This document shows, in pieces, positions 17,855-26,883 of a stretch of DNA of 64,000 bases. Numbering within the stretch: the stretch's first letter is position 1; the number at the start of each line of letters is the position of its first letter. The stretch covers positions 1-64,000 of the forward strand of contig NZ_QRQC01000006.1 of the NCBI RefSeq assembly GCF_003475325.1, given 5' to 3'. This DNA is from Collinsella sp. AF33-16. GTDB lineage: Bacteria; Actinomycetota; Coriobacteriia; Coriobacteriales; Coriobacteriaceae. Made by a program: the position numbers and the translations under genes. A model generated the notes under the pieces. That model was not told the origin of the DNA, ran no database searches, and worked only from the letters and a program-made list of their open reading frames with translations.

Positions 17855-18576
17855 CGGTCTATGTGACGGGCGACGTCCATGGCGGCGCTGACATGCAAAA
17901 GCTGCGCGATTGGGATCTTGGGGAAAGCCTGACGAGCGACGACTATCTCATCATTGCCGGCGACTTTGGCCTTCCGTGGGATTTCTCTGCCGAGGAGTGC
18001 GCCGACATCGCTTGGCTGGAGTCGCGCCCCTATACCGTGCTGTTCGTCGACGGCAACCACGAACGTTTCGACCACTGGGCGGAGCGACCCATGGAGTTGT
18101 GGCACGGCGGACTGACACAGCGCCTGTCGGACACCTCGCCCATACGGCGCCTGACGCGCGGCGAGGTTTTTGAACTCGACGGCTCAACGGTCTTTACCAT
18201 GGGCGGCGCCACGAGCGTGGACAAGGAATACCGCATTCCGTATTCCAGCTGGTGGCCGCAGGAGCTGCCGGACGAGCGCAACTTTGAGGAGGCGCGGACA
18301 AAGCTCGACGGCGTGGGCTGGAAGGTCGACTACGTGGTCACCCACACCTGCTCTACGCGCATGCTTTCGCCCACGCTTTATCCGGCGCTCGGCTGGAATT
18401 GCCCCGCCGTTGATCGGCTTACGGCGTTTTTCGATGAGCTGGAGGACCGCTTGGACTACAAGCGCTGGTACTACGGGCATTTTCATCGGGATGCCAACCC
18501 GGCCGAGCGCCATACCGTGCTCTACGACTGCATCGTTCGCCTGGGCGACGAACTCCAGCCCTGGGATGTTGCGTAG
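17851..18576 (+). CDS. Calcineurin-like metallophosphoesterase
   Basis: A 241-aa paralog of the enzyme at 16451, with GDVHGG, GDFG, FVDGNHE, VVTHTCS and YGHFH. The start overlaps the stop of the previous gene. The three genes form one unit on the plus strand. Having two near-equivalent enzymes flanking a different one suggests they act on related nucleotides or modified nucleic-acid ends, but no substrate is visible from the sequence. Confidence 0.85.
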   Translation: MTVYVTGDVHGGADMQKLRDWDLGESLTSDDYLIIAGDFGLPWDFSAEECADIAWLESRPYTVLFVDGNHERFDHWAERPMELWHGGLTQRLSDTSPIRRLTRGEVFELDGSTVFTMGGATSVDKEYRIPYSSWWPQELPDERNFEEARTKLDGVGWKVDYVVTHTCSTRMLSPTLYPALGWNCPAVDRLTAFFDELEDRLDYKRWYYGHFHRDANPAERHTVLYDCIVRLGDELQPWDVA

Positions 18577-18591
18577 GGGTGGGGTGCCTGA

Positions 18592-19611
18592 TTACTCAGC
18601 CGTTACGGTAATGTTCTCCCTGTGCTTGCGGATAACATCCCAGCTAAAATGCTCGACCAGCTGCTCGGCAGAGCGCGGCGTGGTGCCCGGCGCGATGCCT
18701 GTTTGTCCGGCGAGCCAACCCAGCAGCGCTTCGGGCGTGCCAAAGCGGGCGCGGAGTTCGCCCAGGTCCAGATCGCGGTCTCGTTTGGAAAGGCGGCGGC
18801 CGTCCGGTGCCATGAGCAGCGGAATATGTGCGTAGTGCGGCGTGGGCAGTCCCAACAGGTGCTGCAGATAGATCTGGCGCGGCGTGGACCCCAGCAGGTC
18901 GCATCCGCGCACGACCTCGGTGACGCCCATGGCAGCGTCGTCGACCACCACGGCTAGCTGATAGGCAAACACGCCGTCGCTGCGGCGCACCAAAAAGTCG
19001 CCGCACTCGGTGGCGAGTGCTTCGCATTGGGCGCCGTACGTGCGATCCACAAATTCGATCACGTCGTCTGCGAGGTCGTCGACGGTGGGCACGCGCAGAC
19101 GTGTGGCCGGCGCGCGCAGGGCGCTGCGGCGGGCCACCTCCTCGGCCGAAAGACTTCGGCAGGCGCCACGGTAGATGGGCGTGCCGTCGCTCGCGTGCGG
19201 TGCACTCGCGGCGTGGAGCTCGGCGCGTGTGCAAAAGCAGGGATAGGTGAGGCCGGCGTATTGCAACTGGTGCAGGGCGTCCTCGTACAAGTCCAGGCGG
19301 TCGTGCTGGTAGTAGGGGCCTTCGTCCCACTCCAGCCCCAGCCAGGCCAGGTCGTCAATCAATTGAGCGGCAAGTTCGGGGCGCTTGCAGCGATCGTCCA
19401 GGTCCTCAATGCGTAACACGATGCTGCCGCCCTGGCTGCGGGCCGAAAGCCACGCGCACAGGCAGCTGAACACGTTGCCCAGGTGCATGCGGCCCGAGGG
19501 TGACGGGGCAAAACGGCCCACGACAGGCGCGGGGGCGGGGACGAGCTTGCTGTTGGTCGCCGTCGACGTGGCCACGGCGGGCGTTGCTATGTTGCATGCG
19601 TTGATATCCAT
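18592..19611 (-). CDS. gluQ: Glutamyl-Q tRNA(Asp) synthetase
   Basis: A 339-aa class I synthetase-like enzyme that glutamylates queuosine in tRNA(Asp). It carries the HIGH-type motif GRFAPSPSGRMHLGN, the KMSKS-type RLSKRD, and a zinc set CFC..A...Y.GAC. It lacks the anticodon-binding half of full GluRS, as expected. I start at MDINACN (19611) because a TATACT element lies about seven bases ahead (19619-19624), which would place the transcript start at or next to the ATG; there is no Shine-Dalgarno site, so the message may be leaderless. An upstream in-frame ATG at 19665 would precede that promoter. It is convergent with the phosphoesterase operon. Confidence 0.85.
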   Translation of the reverse strand: MDINACNIATPAVATSTATNSKLVPAPAPVVGRFAPSPSGRMHLGNVFSCLCAWLSARSQGGSIVLRIEDLDDRCKRPELAAQLIDDLAWLGLEWDEGPYYQHDRLDLYEDALHQLQYAGLTYPCFCTRAELHAASAPHASDGTPIYRGACRSLSAEEVARRSALRAPATRLRVPTVDDLADDVIEFVDRTYGAQCEALATECGDFLVRRSDGVFAYQLAVVVDDAAMGVTEVVRGCDLLGSTPRQIYLQHLLGLPTPHYAHIPLLMAPDGRRLSKRDRDLDLGELRARFGTPEALLGWLAGQTGIAPGTTPRSAEQLVEHFSWDVIRKHRENITVTAE

Positions 19612-19624
19612 GCGGACGAGTATA

Positions 19625-20121
19625 GCGCGGGGTGAGGTGAGGGGAGGCGTCGTCGATGCTCGCAAGTTGCCGCGGCCACACGTTGCGCGTGCCGGACCAC
19701 CGGCTCGGCGCCTTAATCGTCGTCAATCAATCTAGCCCTCAAACGACAGAAACCCCGGCAGCTCTTCGCAACTGCCGGGGTTTCCGCGGAAAAGGGGGAC
19801 ATGATCCTCAAGCGGACGGCAAAGGGGCAAACCGTTTTCGCTCAACTGCTTTATGCCCCTCAACTGGCGGCTCAATCAGCGAATGCCGCGCCCACACAAA
19901 GCCGCTACACCTGTGATGGAGCTATGAAGTGGTATCTATTGCCGGAGCGGGCTATGCCAAGGAGTGTTCCAGATTACCGGCAGATAGGGAACGTCACCAG
20001 GTGCCGGCGGCGGGCGTGACTTTTGTCCCGTTTTGACGCTCCGCTGACCTAGATGTTCGTCACATGAACCCGCAAACGTGGGACAATGACGCTACTGGTA
20101 CCACAGACAAAGGATGTGCCT
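19625..20121. other. Intergenic region with orphan hairpins
   Basis: About 500 bp with no convincing gene. It holds a strong hairpin at 19750-19783 and a weaker imperfect inverted repeat near 19934-19986 (CTATTGCCGG...CCGGCAGATAG). Short open frames here have no binding sites and unnatural composition. The promoter of the gene at 20122 must lie near 20040-20100, but no clear -35/-10 pair is evident. Confidence 0.5.
19750..19783. terminator. Terminator-like hairpin not adjacent to a gene end
   Basis: Arms AAACCCCGGCAG and CTGCCGGGGTTT, 12 bp and perfect, around a 10-base loop. The closest plus-strand stop is 1.2 kb upstream, and on the minus strand it lies upstream of gluQ. It may terminate an unrecognised small RNA or be a relic. 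Confidence 0.55.
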
Positions 20122-22068
20122 ATGAACGCCCCCGTTGCCCAGCCCTGTCGGCAGCGCCGCCTGTTTGCGCGGTTCGCTTCCGTCTGCGCACTCGTCGCGC
20201 TTGCGTTGTTGCTGCTGCCTGCCGTCGCGCACGCCGACGGCTACTCCATGAGCCAAACCTATATCGGTGCCACGGTTGAGGCCGATGGCTCGCTGACCGT
20301 TGTCGAGGGACGCCAGTTCGATTTCGACGATGACATTAACGGCGTGTATTGGGATATCAATACAGGCTCTAACCAGCAAGGCGGCTCGGTGGTCGTCAAT
20401 GTGCTGAGCGTCGAGGAAGACGACACTGCGTTTAACAAGGTCGACAGCGCAAATAAAGGCGACGACGGCGTTTACACGGTGGAACAGTCCGACGACGGCG
20501 TAAAGATTAAGGTGTTCAGCCCTCACGAGAGCGGCGACAGCGCAATCTACTACGTGAGTTATTCCATGACCGGTGCGGTTATGAACTGGGCCGATACCGC
20601 CGAGCTCTACTGGAAATTCGTCGGCGACGGCTGGTCGGCGGACTCCGATGACGTCGAGATGGAAGTCTACTTTGCAAATGCCGCTGCCGGGACGGCTGCC
20701 GTCAAGGGCGATAACTTCCGCGCATGGGGCCACGGCCCGCTGACGGGCGACGTGTCGCTCGATGCGGACGAGCCCATGGTCACCTATACCATTCCCTGCG
20801 TGCACCAGGGCGAATTCGCCGAGGCACGCATCGCCTTCCCTAGCGACTGGGTGCCGCAGCTTGCCGCTTCGGGCGAAGAGCGCATGTCAACGATCCTGAG
20901 CGAAGAGAAGGAATGGGCCGACGAAGCTAACGCCCGCCGTGAGCACGCGCGTGCGGTTGCCAGCGCGATTGCCGTGGTGTGTGTTGTTGTGGCGGTTGCC
21001 TATACCGGTGTAATCGTGATGCTCAAGCTGCGCAGGCCCAAGCCCAAGCCGCTCTTCCAGGACGAGTACTTCCGCGATGTGCCCTCCGCCGATCATCCCG
21101 CGGTGCTTGCAACTCTTATGAGCTGGAACGACGTGCCCGATCAGGCATATATCGCCACGCTGATGAAGCTGACCGACGACCGCGTGATCAAGCTGGAAGA
21201 AGCGACCGAGACCAAGAAGAAGGGTCTGCTCCGTCGCGAAAAAGAGGAGCAGACGTATCGCATCACAGTGACCGACGAGGCCTGGAAGGCTGCCAAGAAG
21301 GACGGCATCGATCGCGACGTGCTCAAGGTCTTCTTCGCTGGCGTTAAGCCCGATAAAGACGGCGTCCGTTCGCGCACGTTTAGCGAGCTGGAGGAGTATG
21401 CCAGCGAGCGTACTGAATCTGTTGGCGACAAGCTCGAGGACTATCAGAGCACGGTTAAGGGCAAGCTGGAGGAGTGCGAGTTTATCGCATCGGATGGCAC
21501 TATCGCGATGGTGGCCGGCCTGGTTCTCGGCATCATCATTGTCTTTGGCATTTTGGGCTCTCTGTTCTATACCGACTTTGCGGACGCCAACGTCGGTGCC
21601 GCTATGATTTCGATCCCCGTCACGATCGTGGGCTTTGTCCTGAGCTGCACCTTCCGCCGTTACACGCCGGAGGGCGCCGAGGTGGCGGCTCGCTGCAAGG
21701 CGCTCAAGCATTGGCTCGAGGACTTTACGCGTCTGAAGGAGGCCGTCCCCAGCGACCTGATCTTGTGGAACAAGTTTCTGGTGATGGGCGTTGCCCTGGG
21801 CGTTTCGAAAGAAGTGCTGCGACAGCTGGCCGAAGCCGTGCCTGCGGACCTGCGCAACAGTGACGATTTCTACGACAACTACCCCTGCTACTGGTGGTAT
21901 TACCATCACTACGGCAACGAGTCCCCGCTCGATTCGTTCAACGATGTGTACCACGAGACCATCCGCGAGCTGGCTTCGAGTTCCGATAGCTCGAGCGGCG
22001 GCAGCGGTGGCGGCTTTTCCGGTGGCGGCGGTGGCGGCGTCGGCGGAGGCGGCGGCGGAACGTTCTAG
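20122..22068 (+). CDS. DUF2207 membrane protein
   Basis: A 648-aa protein with a signal peptide (cleavage near AVAHADG), an extracellular beta-rich DUF2207 domain (about 40-270), a membrane helix (about 285-310), a cytoplasmic region with a winged-helix-like segment (about 335-440), two more membrane helices (about 470-525), and a C-terminus made almost only of Gly and Ser ending GGTF. AAAGGA before the ATG at 20122 sets the start. DUF2207 proteins are widespread in Gram-positive bacteria with unknown function. The glycine-rich tail with few other residues is typical of the family. Confidence 0.85.
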   Translation: MNAPVAQPCRQRRLFARFASVCALVALALLLLPAVAHADGYSMSQTYIGATVEADGSLTVVEGRQFDFDDDINGVYWDINTGSNQQGGSVVVNVLSVEEDDTAFNKVDSANKGDDGVYTVEQSDDGVKIKVFSPHESGDSAIYYVSYSMTGAVMNWADTAELYWKFVGDGWSADSDDVEMEVYFANAAAGTAAVKGDNFRAWGHGPLTGDVSLDADEPMVTYTIPCVHQGEFAEARIAFPSDWVPQLAASGEERMSTILSEEKEWADEANARREHARAVASAIAVVCVVVAVAYTGVIVMLKLRRPKPKPLFQDEYFRDVPSADHPAVLATLMSWNDVPDQAYIATLMKLTDDRVIKLEEATETKKKGLLRREKEEQTYRITVTDEAWKAAKKDGIDRDVLKVFFAGVKPDKDGVRSRTFSELEEYASERTESVGDKLEDYQSTVKGKLEECEFIASDGTIAMVAGLVLGIIIVFGILGSLFYTDFADANVGAAMISIPVTIVGFVLSCTFRRYTPEGAEVAARCKALKHWLEDFTRLKEAVPSDLILWNKFLVMGVALGVSKEVLRQLAEAVPADLRNSDDFYDNYPCYWWYYHHYGNESPLDSFNDVYHETIRELASSSDSSSGGSGGGFSGGGGGGVGGGGGGTF

Positions 22069-22181
22069 CGAGCGCTTGCTTTGGGGTGGATCTTTCTGGG
22101 CGGTTGCCAGGGAAGATTCATCCCATTTTTGTGCATCGAAACGGGTCAAACTTTCCGCTGAGGACCTTCGCGCAAGGGGCA

Positions 22182-22411
22182 GTGGACAAAAAATGCCAAA
22201 TATGAGTACTGTTGCTGCGTTGGTCACATATGTTTGCACATAATAGTGGGCTCCTAATGAGAGTACTTCTCGTTAGGAGCCCATTTTATTGAACATTTGG
22301 GGAGTTACGTCAGCTCGTGCAGCTGGTCGTCATGCCTATAAGCATCAAAAATGCCCTGAATCGCTGCTACTAAAAAGGTAACAGTACTCATATTTGATGT
22401 ATTTTGACCAC
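22182..22411. mobile_element. MITE-like element, copy 1
   Basis: Inverted ends: GTGG.CAAAA...CAAATATGAGTACTGTT on the left and the complementary AACAGTACTCATATTTG...TTTTGACCAC on the right, about 46-49 bp each with mismatches. The interior carries no gene but includes the terminator at 22247. Copies 2 (44494-44724) and 3 (60611-60827) have the same ends and different interiors. The right end of copy 1 and that of copy 2 share the stretch GCTGCTACTAAAAAGGTAAC. Confidence 0.75.
22247..22288 (+). terminator. Terminator inside MITE copy 1
   Basis: Arms TGGGCTCCTAATGAG and CTCGTTAGGAGCCCA (one mismatch) with a 7-base loop, followed by TTTTATT. It lies 180 bp after the DUF2207 gene and would end its transcript. 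Confidence 0.75.
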
Positions 22412-22436
22412 GGCTATCTACAAACCCCCTAGGCCA

Positions 22437-22506
22437 CTCATTGGGGACAGACTTAAATGACTAGTTGTTGGGGATCAGTCATTGGGGACGTTCTTAAATG
22501 ACTAGG
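22437..22506. repeat. REP-like repeat, GGGGAC type, two tandem copies
   Basis: Two direct copies of TCATTGGGGAC...CTTAAATGACTAG. Each folds as AGTCATT...AATGACT. The core GGGGACGTTC recurs in the repeats at 53326 and 54923. Confidence 0.6.
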
Positions 22507-22520
22507 TGTGGCTGCTTGGG

Positions 22521-23159
22521 CTAGGCTGTTAGGTCGAGTTCGTAGAGAAAGCTTTCGCGCGGCATGGCGTGGCGGCGCTCTTCGCGGTTGGCGCGGTGCG
22601 TGGCCGTGCGCTTAAAGCCGTGCAGCTCGTAGAACTTCCACGAGCAGTTGGAGTCGGTGTACAGGTGCGCCCTCGTCGCTCCAAGCGAGGACAGGTGCGA
22701 GACTGCGGCATCGAGCAGAACCGTGCCAACGCCCAGGCCATGGACATCGCGATCCACGGCAAGCAGCGTGACCTCGTTGTCGTGCGGCAACGGGCTGCTC
22801 TCGAGCAGACGGTTGTTGGTTCGGATGGTTGCGCGTACAAACGAGAGATACTCGGCGCAGGCATCGGGCTCCAGCTCACGCATCTGCGATAGCAGCGCGC
22901 GTTCGGTATCCATCCAGTGTTCCTTAACGGCGCCGGAGCTCTGTCCCGCACGCGCGAGCGAAATGCCACGCGCCTGACCGTCAATCACCGCAACCTGCGA
23001 AAACGTCGACGACGAAAGGCAGTAGGCAAGGTCGCACGCGGCCTCGAGGCGGTTGTACTCATCGTTATCCGAATTGTTATGCCAAAGCTGCTGCAGAATC
23101 AGCGCGATGGCGTCGAAGTCTTCGGTATCAAACGGTCGGTAGAGAACCCGCGAGACCAT
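22521..23159 (-). CDS. GNAT-family N-acetyltransferase
   Basis: A 212-aa protein. The acetyl-CoA-binding region reads EVTLLAVDRDVHGLGVGTVLLDAAVSH with a V..D....G.G.G pattern in the R/QxxGxG/A position, followed by LYTDSNCSWKFYELHGFKR, the usual GNAT strand-helix end. The N-terminal 100 residues are helical and specific. GAAAGAGG precedes the ATG. The substrate is unknown. It is divergent from purH across a 276-bp region. Confidence 0.85.
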   Translation of the reverse strand: MVSRVLYRPFDTEDFDAIALILQQLWHNNSDNDEYNRLEAACDLAYCLSSSTFSQVAVIDGQARGISLARAGQSSGAVKEHWMDTERALLSQMRELEPDACAEYLSFVRATIRTNNRLLESSPLPHDNEVTLLAVDRDVHGLGVGTVLLDAAVSHLSSLGATRAHLYTDSNCSWKFYELHGFKRTATHRANREERRHAMPRESFLYELDLTA

Positions 23160-23339
23160 GGTGCCTCTTTCTTTTGCGGATGCATATCGAGCACAGTTCT
23201 ACCACGCCATTGGCATCTAATTATGGTGCCCCTGTGTTCCATGAACTCACCGTGCCCGGTGCCGTGCCCATCCCCCCGCTCGCAAACTTTTTCTGCACAG
23301 CCGTGCGTTGCGGGATGCAACGTCGCGCTCGATGCGCTA

Positions 23340-23361
23340 CATTGAATCAGTATTTTCAATG
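23340..23361. promoter_or_regulatory. Palindrome upstream of purH, possible operator
   Basis: CATTGAA and TTCAATG arms separated by eight bases, about 75 bp before purH. A TACATT possible -10 element overlaps its left edge. The location suits a repressor site controlling purine genes, but no regulator is identified. Confidence 0.4.
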
Positions 23362-23435
23362 CCGCTGCGCGAGCGCTGCAGATCGACGTATCACCGACTC
23401 ACAGAGCACGGCGGCGTATCAGACAGGAGGACTGC

Positions 23436-25043
23436 ATGGGATCTGATGTGAAGATCGCACGCGCGTTGATCTCGGTTACCGATAAGACGGGTGTCGTCGA
23501 TTTCGCACGGACGCTGGTCGATGACTTTGGCGTCGAGATCATCTCTACGGGCGGCACGGCTCGTGCCATCGAGGACGCGGGCGTTCCCGTAACCCCCATC
23601 GAGGAGTTCACGGGCTATCCCGAGATGATGGACGGCCGCGTTAAGACCCTGCACCCCAAGGTTCACGGCGCGCTGCTGGCCCGCCGCGATTCCGAGCAGC
23701 ACATGCAGGAGGCCGCCCAGCACGGCATTAAGCTGATCGACCTGGTCGTCGTCAACCTGTACGAGTTCGAGAAGACCGTCGCCAACCCCGAGGTCACCTT
23801 TGCGGATGCCATCGAGCACATCGACATCGGTGGCCCCTCCATGTTGCGCTCTGCCGCCAAGAACGCCGCGAGCGTTACCGTCATCTCCGACCCGGCCGAC
23901 TATGATGCCGTCCTGGCCGAGATGCGCGAGACCGGTGGCTGCACCACGCTTTCCACCCGTCGTCGCCTGCAGGTGAAGGTCTACCAGACTACCGCCGCCT
24001 ACGACACGGCTATCTCCCGTTGGCTTGCCGCCCAGGCAAGCGACGTGGCGGACACCTCTGCCAAGCTCGAGATCTCGTTGGAGAAGGTCGACGACCTGCG
24101 CTATGGTGAGAATCCTCAGCAGAAGGCTACGGTCTACCGCTTTGCCGAGGGCTGCGAGAACACCGCGAGCTCGCAGTTCCCGCTCGTGGGCTCCGAGCAG
24201 ATTCAAGGCAAGCCGCTCAGCTACAACAACTATCTGGACGCCGATGCCGCTTGGAACCTGGTGCGCGAGTTCGACGAGCCGGCCTGCGTGATCCTCAAGC
24301 ATCAGAACCCCTGCGGCTCCGCCGTTGCCGAGGACATCACGGCTGCTTACGACCGCGCCTTTGCCTGCGATCCCAAGAGCGCCTTCGGCGGCATCATCGC
24401 CTGCAACCGCGAGGTCCCCTTTGAGCTGGTTGAGCACTTTGCCGATCAGAACAAGCAGTTCGTCGAGGTTATCATCGCCCCGAGCTACACCGCCGAGGCG
24501 CTCGAGCGCATGGCCAAGCGCCCCAACCTGCGCGTGCTGGCTACCGGCGGCGTGGACCACGGCGCCAAGGTGGAGCTGCGCTCCATCGACGGCGGCATGC
24601 TGGTGCAGGAGGTCGACCACGTGATCGAGGACCCCGCGACCTTTACGTTCCCCACCGACCGCAAGCCCACCGATGCCGAGATGGCCGAGCTCGAGTTTGC
24701 CTGGAAGGTCTGCAAGGGCGTCAAGTCCAACGCCATCCTGGTCTCCAAGGGCAAGGCCGGCATTGGCATGGGCCCCGGTCAGCCCAACCGCGTTGACTCT
24801 GCGCTGCTTGCCTGCGAGCGCGCCGAGGACTTCTGCGAGCGCGAGGGCGTGGAGAAGGGCGGCTTTGCCTGCGCAAGCGACGCGTTCTTCCCGTTCCGCG
24901 ACAACGTCGACGTGCTTGCCGCACACGGCGTGACCTGCATCATCCAGCCCGGCGGCTCCAAGCGCGATGACGAGAGCATCCAGGCCTGCAACGAGCATGG
25001 TATTGCGATGGTCTTCACGGGCGCCCGCCACTTCCGCCATTAA
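23436..25043 (+). CDS. purH: AICAR transformylase / IMP cyclohydrolase
   Basis: A 535-aa bifunctional enzyme for the last two steps of IMP synthesis. The N-terminal MGS-like cyclohydrolase domain (1-200) has [26 protein letters not shown] and VVVNLYEFE; the C-terminal transformylase has [31 protein letters not shown] and HRVDSAL-like PNRVDSAL near the end. Length matches the family. GGAGGAC precedes the ATG. It is monocistronic, followed by a large palindrome rather than another purine gene. Confidence 0.95.
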   Translation: MGSDVKIARALISVTDKTGVVDFARTLVDDFGVEIISTGGTARAIEDAGVPVTPIEEFTGYPEMMDGRVKTLHPKVHGALLARRDSEQHMQEAAQHGIKLIDLVVVNLYEFEKTVANPEVTFADAIEHIDIGGPSMLRSAAKNAASVTVISDPADYDAVLAEMRETGGCTTLSTRRRLQVKVYQTTAAYDTAISRWLAAQASDVADTSAKLEISLEKVDDLRYGENPQQKATVYRFAEGCENTASSQFPLVGSEQIQGKPLSYNNYLDADAAWNLVREFDEPACVILKHQNPCGSAVAEDITAAYDRAFACDPKSAFGGIIACNREVPFELVEHFADQNKQFVEVIIAPSYTAEALERMAKRPNLRVLATGGVDHGAKVELRSIDGGMLVQEVDHVIEDPATFTFPTDRKPTDAEMAELEFAWKVCKGVKSNAILVSKGKAGIGMGPGQPNRVDSALLACERAEDFCEREGVEKGGFACASDAFFPFRDNVDVLAAHGVTCIIQPGGSKRDDESIQACNEHGIAMVFTGARHFRH

Positions 25044-25063
25044 GTAGGGAGGTGGCGCTGCGG

Positions 25064-25158
25064 CTTGCCCAGCCACCGCACCTTGCCGTTCATTCGTCGC
25101 TCGCGTACCCAAGTACGCGTCGCTCCTCTTTCACGGCAATCTGCGGCACCTGGGCAAC
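25064..25158. repeat. Composite palindrome after purH
   Basis: Nested inverted repeats: CTTGCCCAG with CTGGGCAA, CCGCA..TTGCCGT with ACGGCAA..TGCGG, and a central GCGTAC CCAA GTACGC flanked by GTCGCTC on both sides as a direct repeat. The whole can fold as one 95-nt structure starting 20 bp after the purH stop. Confidence 0.65.
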
Positions 25159-25242
25159 CCTCGCCGACCTGTTAGGTTGACTGGGGAGGATGGGATGTTA
25201 TCTCGTCCCTTGGACTGGCCTCGCTTCTAAAATAATCTCTGC

Positions 25243-25278
25243 AAAAGACGGCCGCTCCGTTTGGAGGGCCGTCTTTTT
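25243..25278 (+). terminator. Rho-independent terminator
   Basis: AAAAGACGGCC and GGCCGTCTTTTT arms around a 13-base loop, ending in a T-run. It lies 200 bp after purH and only about 17 bp before the next gene, so that gene's promoter must overlap or lie upstream of it. Confidence 0.75.
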
Positions 25279-25294
25279 GGTATAAGAGGACGGA

Positions 25295-26026
25295 ATGACT
25301 AACACGAAAGGTATGACCATGCCCCAGATTGATGATGCCGAGCTGTTTGGCAATGCCGAGGATCAGCGTGCGTACGAGGACTTTTGCGCCAATCAGGAGG
25401 CGGTCGAGAAGTTTACGCTCGACAAGCCCGCGCTTATCTGCCGTTGGCGCATGTCCAACAAAAAGGTGCCCATGCTCAACCGCCACATCCGTGCGCTATC
25501 CGAGCGCCTGGTGCAGGGCGAGCCGCTTACCCATAACATGCTCAGCTGGGCCAAGCAGCACGTTGAGTGGTCGCTTGCCGAAGGCGACTACACCGCACGC
25601 GACGGCGTGCTCATGCTGGTGATCGACATCAACGGCAACGCCGCCATGACGGTGGGGGAGTACGAGCCGCTCGCCGATACGTCGGCCAAGGCGCTGCGTG
25701 CCCGCTCTGCCGAGGCCCGCTCCGAGGCTGACGAAACTGGTGTGGCGCCCGAGCTGCTCGCCGCCGTCAACAACGGCGAGCTCGCCTTTGTGGCGCCGGC
25801 GGACGAGTTCCTGTGCGGCACGGCGACGCTCATCGAGCAGCTGGCCCAGACCAAGGGCATCTCGGTCACGCGCGTAGACATTCCCGCGCAGCTCAAGGGC
25901 GCTTTGTTTCTGGTGAGCGACGAGCACGGCGTGGTTCCCGCTGCCGATGCCGACGCCGCCGAGTCCGATGCAGCGACGGTCGCCTTTTTTGCCGACGGCT
26001 ACGAAAAGCTCCGCGCCCGCCGCTAA
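25295..26026 (+). CDS. Hypothetical protein, 243 aa
   Basis: A soluble acidic protein with no family I can name. The middle (WAKQHVEWSLAEGDYTARDGVLMLVIDINGNAAMTVGEYEPL) looks like an alpha/beta domain, and a second similar-sized part starts near NGELAFVAPADEF. Three in-frame ATGs lie close together (25295, 25313, 25319); GAAAGG before the third and AGAGGACGG before the first both allow initiation. It stands alone between purH and the two-component genes. Confidence 0.7.
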   Translation: MTNTKGMTMPQIDDAELFGNAEDQRAYEDFCANQEAVEKFTLDKPALICRWRMSNKKVPMLNRHIRALSERLVQGEPLTHNMLSWAKQHVEWSLAEGDYTARDGVLMLVIDINGNAAMTVGEYEPLADTSAKALRARSAEARSEADETGVAPELLAAVNNGELAFVAPADEFLCGTATLIEQLAQTKGISVTRVDIPAQLKGALFLVSDEHGVVPAADADAAESDAATVAFFADGYEKLRARR

Positions 26027-26042
26027 ATGATTTTTCTGGGAC

Positions 26043-26068
26043 GGGGATTTTATAATCATTTGATCCCC
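26043..26068. repeat. AT-centred hairpin after the 243-aa gene
   Basis: GGGGAT and ATCCCC arms around a 14-base loop containing TATAAT. It may be a weak terminator or may hide a -10 element for the response-regulator gene 150 bp downstream. Confidence 0.35.
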
Positions 26069-26202
26069 GCACCCGTTGCGAGCGAGGGCGAGTCGGACCT
26101 TTCGTTCGCGAACAGTTCTGTCACCTTGTTGCCGCGCGAGGCGCGTGCCGGCGACTTCGCGGCGATAATGGCTGTAAGGCAACTAAGAGGGGAACGGAAT
26201 CC

Positions 26203-26874
26203 ATGGCGCTGATCTATATCGTTGAGGACGACGAGCCCATTCGTCGCGAGCTTGCCGACATCCTTGCCCGTGCCGGTTTTGAGGTCGAGGCCTGCGAATC
26301 GTTTGAGCACGTCTCGCGCGATATTCTCGCTGCCGCGCCCGACCTGGTGCTGCTCGACCTCACGCTTCCTGTCAAAGACGGCCAGCACATCTGTCATGAG
26401 GTCCGTCGCGAATCCGAGGTCCCCATCATCGTTCTCACGTCGCGCACGACCGAGATCGACGAGGTCATGGCTATGACGCTCGGCGCGGACGACTTTGTTC
26501 CCAAGCCCTACAGCGCGCGCGTGCTCGTGGCGCGCATCAACGCACTGCTGCGTCGCACCGCGGCGGCGGGCGAGCGCGGCACGCTCGTCCACAAGGGGCT
26601 GGAGCTCGATCTCGCTCGCTCCATGGTCACCAATACGCAAACCGGTACCAGCACCGAGCTCACCAAAAACGAACTGCGTATCCTCTCGCTGCTTCTGAGC
26701 CGCGCGGGCAAGATCGTTTCGCGCTCGGCCATCATGCAGGACCTGTGGGACTCCGACGCCTTCGTGGACGACAACACGCTCACCGTCAACATCAACCGCC
26801 TGCGTACTACGCTCGAAAAAATCGGCATCAAGGGGTATTTGACAACGCACCGCGGCCAAGGCTATTCGGTCTAG
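26203..26874 (+). CDS. OmpR/PhoB-type response regulator
   Basis: A 223-aa protein with a receiver domain (1-115: IVEDDEP acidic pair, phospho-acceptor Asp in LVLLDLTLP, Thr in VLTSRTT, Lys in VPKPY) and a C-terminal winged-helix DNA-binding domain (ELTKNELRIL, DDNTLTVNINRLR, GYLTTHRGQGYSV). GAGGGG precedes the ATG at a rather long spacing. It is followed 10 bp later by its histidine kinase, forming a two-component operon. Confidence 0.93.
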   Translation: MALIYIVEDDEPIRRELADILARAGFEVEACESFEHVSRDILAAAPDLVLLDLTLPVKDGQHICHEVRRESEVPIIVLTSRTTEIDEVMAMTLGADDFVPKPYSARVLVARINALLRRTAAAGERGTLVHKGLELDLARSMVTNTQTGTSTELTKNELRILSLLLSRAGKIVSRSAIMQDLWDSDAFVDDNTLTVNINRLRTTLEKIGIKGYLTTHRGQGYSV

Positions 26875-26883
26875 GGGTCGGCT

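Noticed and set aside
22182..22411. CRISPR-like repeat spacing from the paired AGTACT sequences
   Set aside because: Only two inverted, not direct, copies per site and no regular spacers.
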